Part shown: positions 5,677 to 8,101 of the stretch, piece by piece
How positions within the stretch are numbered: the first letter of the stretch is position 1
How the letters are laid out: each line of letters starts with the position of its first letter
Origin: UBA8437 sp003445035
GTDB lineage: Bacteria; Planctomycetota; Planctomycetia; Planctomycetales; Planctomycetaceae
DNA length: 8,101 nt
Assembly: GCA_937901285.1 (NCBI GenBank)
Contig: CALCHI010000016.1
Span: 1 to 8,101, forward strand
Direction of reading: 5' to 3'
Position numbers and translations under genes: made by a program
Notes under the pieces: generated by a model
Told to the model about the DNA's origin: nothing
Seen by the model: only the letters and a program-made list of their open reading frames with translations
Database searches by the model: none

Positions 5677-6458
5677 CCGTTCCAGGCGGCACTGGCCGGT
5701 TGGTTGCTGTTGAACAGCGATTCCACCGCGTCGGCTGACAGCGCGGCATCGAGAATCAGCAGTTCGTCGATCGAACCGACGTACCGCTGGCCGAGACCGA
5801 TCGACACCGCATCCGGATCCCACGTCAGGGTGTGCCGGTACCCGGTCATCGTCGCTCTGGGCCGGCCGTCGATGTACAGCACCGCTCGTCCGTCTTCCGA
5901 CCCGCTGTTGGCGTTCTGGAATGTCGCCACCAGCTGGTGCCACTCCCGATCGTTCCAGCCCAGTTCCCCGGCAACCAGCAGCCAACCGCCCTCGAACATG
6001 TTCTGGGCGGGACTGTCTCCGTAGAAACCGAACCGCAGGCGACGCGGCGAACCGTACCGCCAGTCGTTGGGCTTGGTCAGGTCCAGGTAGAACGACGCGT
6101 CAGCCGAGTGGCGACTGATGTGGAACGGATCGACGGGGAACTCGTCGTTGAGATCCGCATCAGGATCTCCCCGAAGCCACATCGCGATGGTCCCGTCGAA
6201 CGCGGCACCGCTGCCCGGAGGACTGTACGGAAAATTGTCACGGCCGTCGTAGAGAATCTCATCCTCGGCCCACGCATTGTCGCGGGCGTCGATCACCAGG
6301 CGACCGCCGAACCGGCCTCCTTCCGCGTCGTGCCGCACCAGCTTGTCATGGATTGCCGGCTGGGGATTACCGCGGCTGACGTCAGCCGACAGTCCGGTAT
6401 CAAACGACGCGTACAGGCACACATTCTCACGCGACATCCCCTCGATCACTTCACCCAC
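5673..6458 (-). CDS. LamG-like (concanavalin A-like) domain protein
   Basis: A 261-residue protein formed almost wholly of one LamG/Laminin_G_3-type jelly roll. Hallmarks in order: CLYASFDTG near 14-22, the central strand GTIAMWLRG (89-97), DREWHQLVATF (170-180), AVLYIDGRPRATMTGY (192-207) and the closing YVGSIDELLILDAALSADAVESLF (226-249). The fold usually binds or cleaves glycans, or acts as an adhesion module. No signal peptide or membrane segment is present, which is unusual because most LamG proteins are exported; it may be cytoplasmic or leave by another route. The start chosen is GTG at 6458 because GAGGT lies five bases before it; ATG at 6437 is possible but has its G-rich run directly against the start codon. 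It diverges from the exported gene at 6581 and ends tail to tail with the TPR gene. Function is unknown. Confidence 0.82.
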   Translation of the reverse strand: MGEVIEGMSRENVCLYASFDTGLSADVSRGNPQPAIHDKLVRHDAEGGRFGGRLVIDARDNAWAEDEILYDGRDNFPYSPPGSGAAFDGTIAMWLRGDPDADLNDEFPVDPFHISRHSADASFYLDLTKPNDWRYGSPRRLRFGFYGDSPAQNMFEGGWLLVAGELGWNDREWHQLVATFQNANSGSEDGRAVLYIDGRPRATMTGYRHTLTWDPDAVSIGLGQRYVGSIDELLILDAALSADAVESLFNSNQPASAAWNG

Positions 6459-6463
6459 GCCGG

Positions 6464-6468
6464 ACCTC
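6464..6468 (-). promoter_or_regulatory. Ribosome binding site selecting a GTG start for the LamG-like gene
   Basis: On the minus strand GAGGT lies five bases before GTG at 6458-6456. It favours this start over the in-frame ATG at 6437-6435, seven codons downstream. Confidence 0.5.
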
Positions 6469-6580
6469 GCTTCGGATTCGCCACCTGTTGCCCACCGGAC
6501 TACGATGGCATGCTACCAATTCACATGTCGGCGGTCTGCCACGTCGATCATCCGCCGACCACACCATCGAGCACTCGGCC

Positions 6581-8101
6581 ATGTTGTCGCCCGCTGTTCT
6601 CCGCCAGGTTCTTCCCCGCTGCACCGCGATCTTGCTGTTGATCTCGGTGGCCATCGGCCCGGTCGACGCAGCTCCACCGACCTCCCCGCCAAAGCTGGGT
6701 TCCAGGAACACCGAGATCCCGTTCGCCTACCTGGCCGGTGGCCAACGGCGGTGGCCTGTGCTGATCGGAACTCTCGCCGACGGCGATCGCCTGCAACTGG
6801 AACTCCGCCGCGATGACAAGGTGGTTGCCAGCGGATCACGGATCGAGCACGACGGACTGACCGTTCAGATCGATCGCCGGTCCCAGCTGTCCGTCACCGC
6901 CCCGTCAAAGTCGAACTCCCGTTTCAATGTTTTCCTGGTCCTCTCGCGGGGCAAAGACCGCAGCCGGCAGTCCATCCGGCTGCAGCCGGCTCCTCCAGCC
7001 CGTCCCATCTCCTACATCTCCGACCTTGTCGATGACCTGATCCGGATTTTCTGGGACGGGGGGGCACGCCGCTGGAGACCGGTCACCCGGGACGCGTTTG
7101 ACCAGTACTTCCGACGCCTGCAGTGCCAGGGCATCACCCGGCTGATTGTCTGGCCCGGCCCGTTTCCGACACTGGCCGACCCGGCCAACTACCCCGAGAC
7201 CGATTGGCGAAGATTCGAAGCGTGCGCCCGCGAAATTCTCGACAACCAGAACCTGAACCGCTCGTTCCAGCAGCAAACCGGACTGCCACCGTGGCGATGG
7301 CTGCGATTCCTGATGAAATTGCGACTGAATCCGTCGATCATGAAAGCCTACGGCACCAGCGCCGTGGCCCATGGCATCGGGCTCTCCGTCAGTTTTCGCC
7401 CGTTCGAATCGGGCCTGACCAAGTACTACGTGGTGCCCCGGTTCGAGGCCGACGGCCGGTTCCTGGGCGAGTTCCTTCCGCTGGCCTCGCCGGCGACGAT
7501 GTTCCACCCCGACGAAGTGGGATTCGCCGGATACGCCGAATTGCTGAGACGAATGGGTCGAAACGCGGAGGCCCGTCCGGCGGCAATCGAATTCCAGGGT
7601 GTGCCGGATGCTCGCCAGATCGCCGCGAGATTCGCCAGTGGGCACCGCGACCTGCAACTGAAGGCGTCGCCGTTTGCCCCGATTGACGAATCCTCACTGG
7701 TTCTTGTCCAGGACAACGGCCGACAGCGTCTGGTCGCCTTCGAGAAATTTCGTTCGACCGCGTGGAAGCGGTTGCCCGAACTCACCGGCTGGCGACTCGA
7801 GGCCACCTCCGACGACTCGCTCCGTATCTCGGGACTCGACTGGCCCGACGGTCTGCGGTTCCTCTGGCTCGAGGCGGCCACCGACCACGGCCGCACGATC
7901 TCGCTTCCGGCCATCGGCCCGTCGGCAGTGCGGGCCGCAGCCGGCAACCGCCTGGGGCGACTGGTGCAGTACTGGTCCCTGGCCGGTGACGACCAGGCCG
8001 CGAGGAACACCCGGATCGTCGGCATCCCGCTTTCGGGGATGTACCGCACCGAGTTCCAGGCGGTCGAAGCCTCGCACGCGGCCCTGCTGAAGACCGGAAA
8101 G
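6581..8101 (+). CDS. Exported protein, possibly glycosidase-like barrel, 3' partial
   Basis: An open frame of 507 codons from ATG at 6581 with no stop before the right edge, so the C-terminus is missing. Residues 1-30 are a signal peptide (LRQVLPR basic start, hydrophobic AILLLISVAIG, VDA before the cut near 30/31). Residues about 45-135 look like a small beta domain that would precede a catalytic part. Residues about 170-330 have an alternating pattern suggestive of a beta/alpha barrel: DAFDQYFRRLQCQGITRLIVW, then AVAHGIGLSVSFRPFESGL, then FHPDEVGFAGYAELLRRMG. The phrase YFRRL..GITRLIVW and the strand SVSFRPFE recall uncharacterised planctomycete glycosyl-hydrolase-like proteins; I cannot assign a family or catalytic residues. 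Residues 340-507 seem to be further beta-rich sequence. The ribosome site is weak (GAG at 6569-6571). It diverges from the LamG-like gene across a 122-base gap where I see no convincing promoter. That it is a real, exported protein is well supported; its function is not. Confidence 0.82.
   Translation, partial: MLSPAVLRQVLPRCTAILLLISVAIGPVDAAPPTSPPKLGSRNTEIPFAYLAGGQRRWPVLIGTLADGDRLQLELRRDDKVVASGSRIEHDGLTVQIDRRSQLSVTAPSKSNSRFNVFLVLSRGKDRSRQSIRLQPAPPARPISYISDLVDDLIRIFWDGGARRWRPVTRDAFDQYFRRLQCQGITRLIVWPGPFPTLADPANYPETDWRRFEACAREILDNQNLNRSFQQQTGLPPWRWLRFLMKLRLNPSIMKAYGTSAVAHGIGLSVSFRPFESGLTKYYVVPRFEADGRFLGEFLPLASPATMFHPDEVGFAGYAELLRRMGRNAEARPAAIEFQGVPDARQIAARFASGHRDLQLKASPFAPIDESSLVLVQDNGRQRLVAFEKFRSTAWKRLPELTGWRLEATSDDSLRISGLDWPDGLRFLWLEAATDHGRTISLPAIGPSAVRAAAGNRLGRLVQYWSLAGDDQAARNTRIVGIPLSGMYRTEFQAVEASHAALLKTGK

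Noticed and set aside
6459..6580. Promoters in the divergent gap between the LamG-like and exported genes
   Set aside because: TTGCCC at 6488-6493 has no acceptable -10 at 16-18 bases, and the minus strand shows none either. Promoters must be near, but I cannot place them.
5832..6641. Plus-strand open frame (269 codons) antisense to the LamG-like gene
   Set aside because: Shadow of the LamG-like gene, with no family features, and it would run across the divergent gap into the start of the exported gene at 6581.
6905..7657. Minus-strand open frame (250 codons) within the exported gene at the right end
   Set aside because: Opposite a 507-codon frame with a signal peptide and coherent secondary structure; no recognisable domain on the minus strand.

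Overview
The window reads as chromosomal DNA of a high-GC member of the Planctomycetota. The strongest evidence is gene content: a TIGR03009-type exported protein, a cytoplasmic TPR protein of a type I associate with planctomycetes, a double DUF1080 (3-keto-disaccharide hydrolase family) secreted protein, and a LamG-like protein. These assignments come from recognising motifs by eye; no database search was possible. Coding density is high, no stretch over 180 bases lacks a gene, and I see no tRNA, rRNA, CRISPR, insertion sequence or phage gene.

Layout from left to right. Positions 1-528 (+) hold the C-terminal part of a HAD-family phosphatase whose start lies outside the window. Positions 677-1903 (+) hold an exported TIGR03009-like protein ending in a PASTA domain. 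It is followed, across a GC-rich stem-loop, by a small membrane-anchored ComEA-like helix-hairpin-helix protein (1983-2378, +). That gene meets the secreted double-DUF1080 protein (2375-4117, -) tail to tail. A 176-base divergent intergenic region rich in inverted repeats separates the DUF1080 gene from the TPR gene (4294-5676, +). The TPR gene in turn meets a LamG-like protein gene (5673-6458, -) tail to tail. After a 122-base divergent gap, an exported protein with a possible glycosidase-like barrel (6581 to beyond 8101, +) runs off the right edge.

From the DUF1080 gene onward the genes alternate in strand, so those four are probably separate transcription units; only 677-1903 and 1983-2378 could be an operon. 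Three products have a carbohydrate flavour (DUF1080, LamG-like, barrel-like exported protein), which fits polysaccharide-degrading planctomycetes, but nothing here proves that they act together.

The most unusual feature is in gene ends rather than gene products. All six complete stop codons are TAG. Both convergent gene pairs overlap by exactly four bases, using one palindromic CTAG as the stop codon of both genes. By eye the only four CTAG tetramers in the window are three at gene ends and one in an intergenic palindrome. I found no convincing new defence or mobile system.
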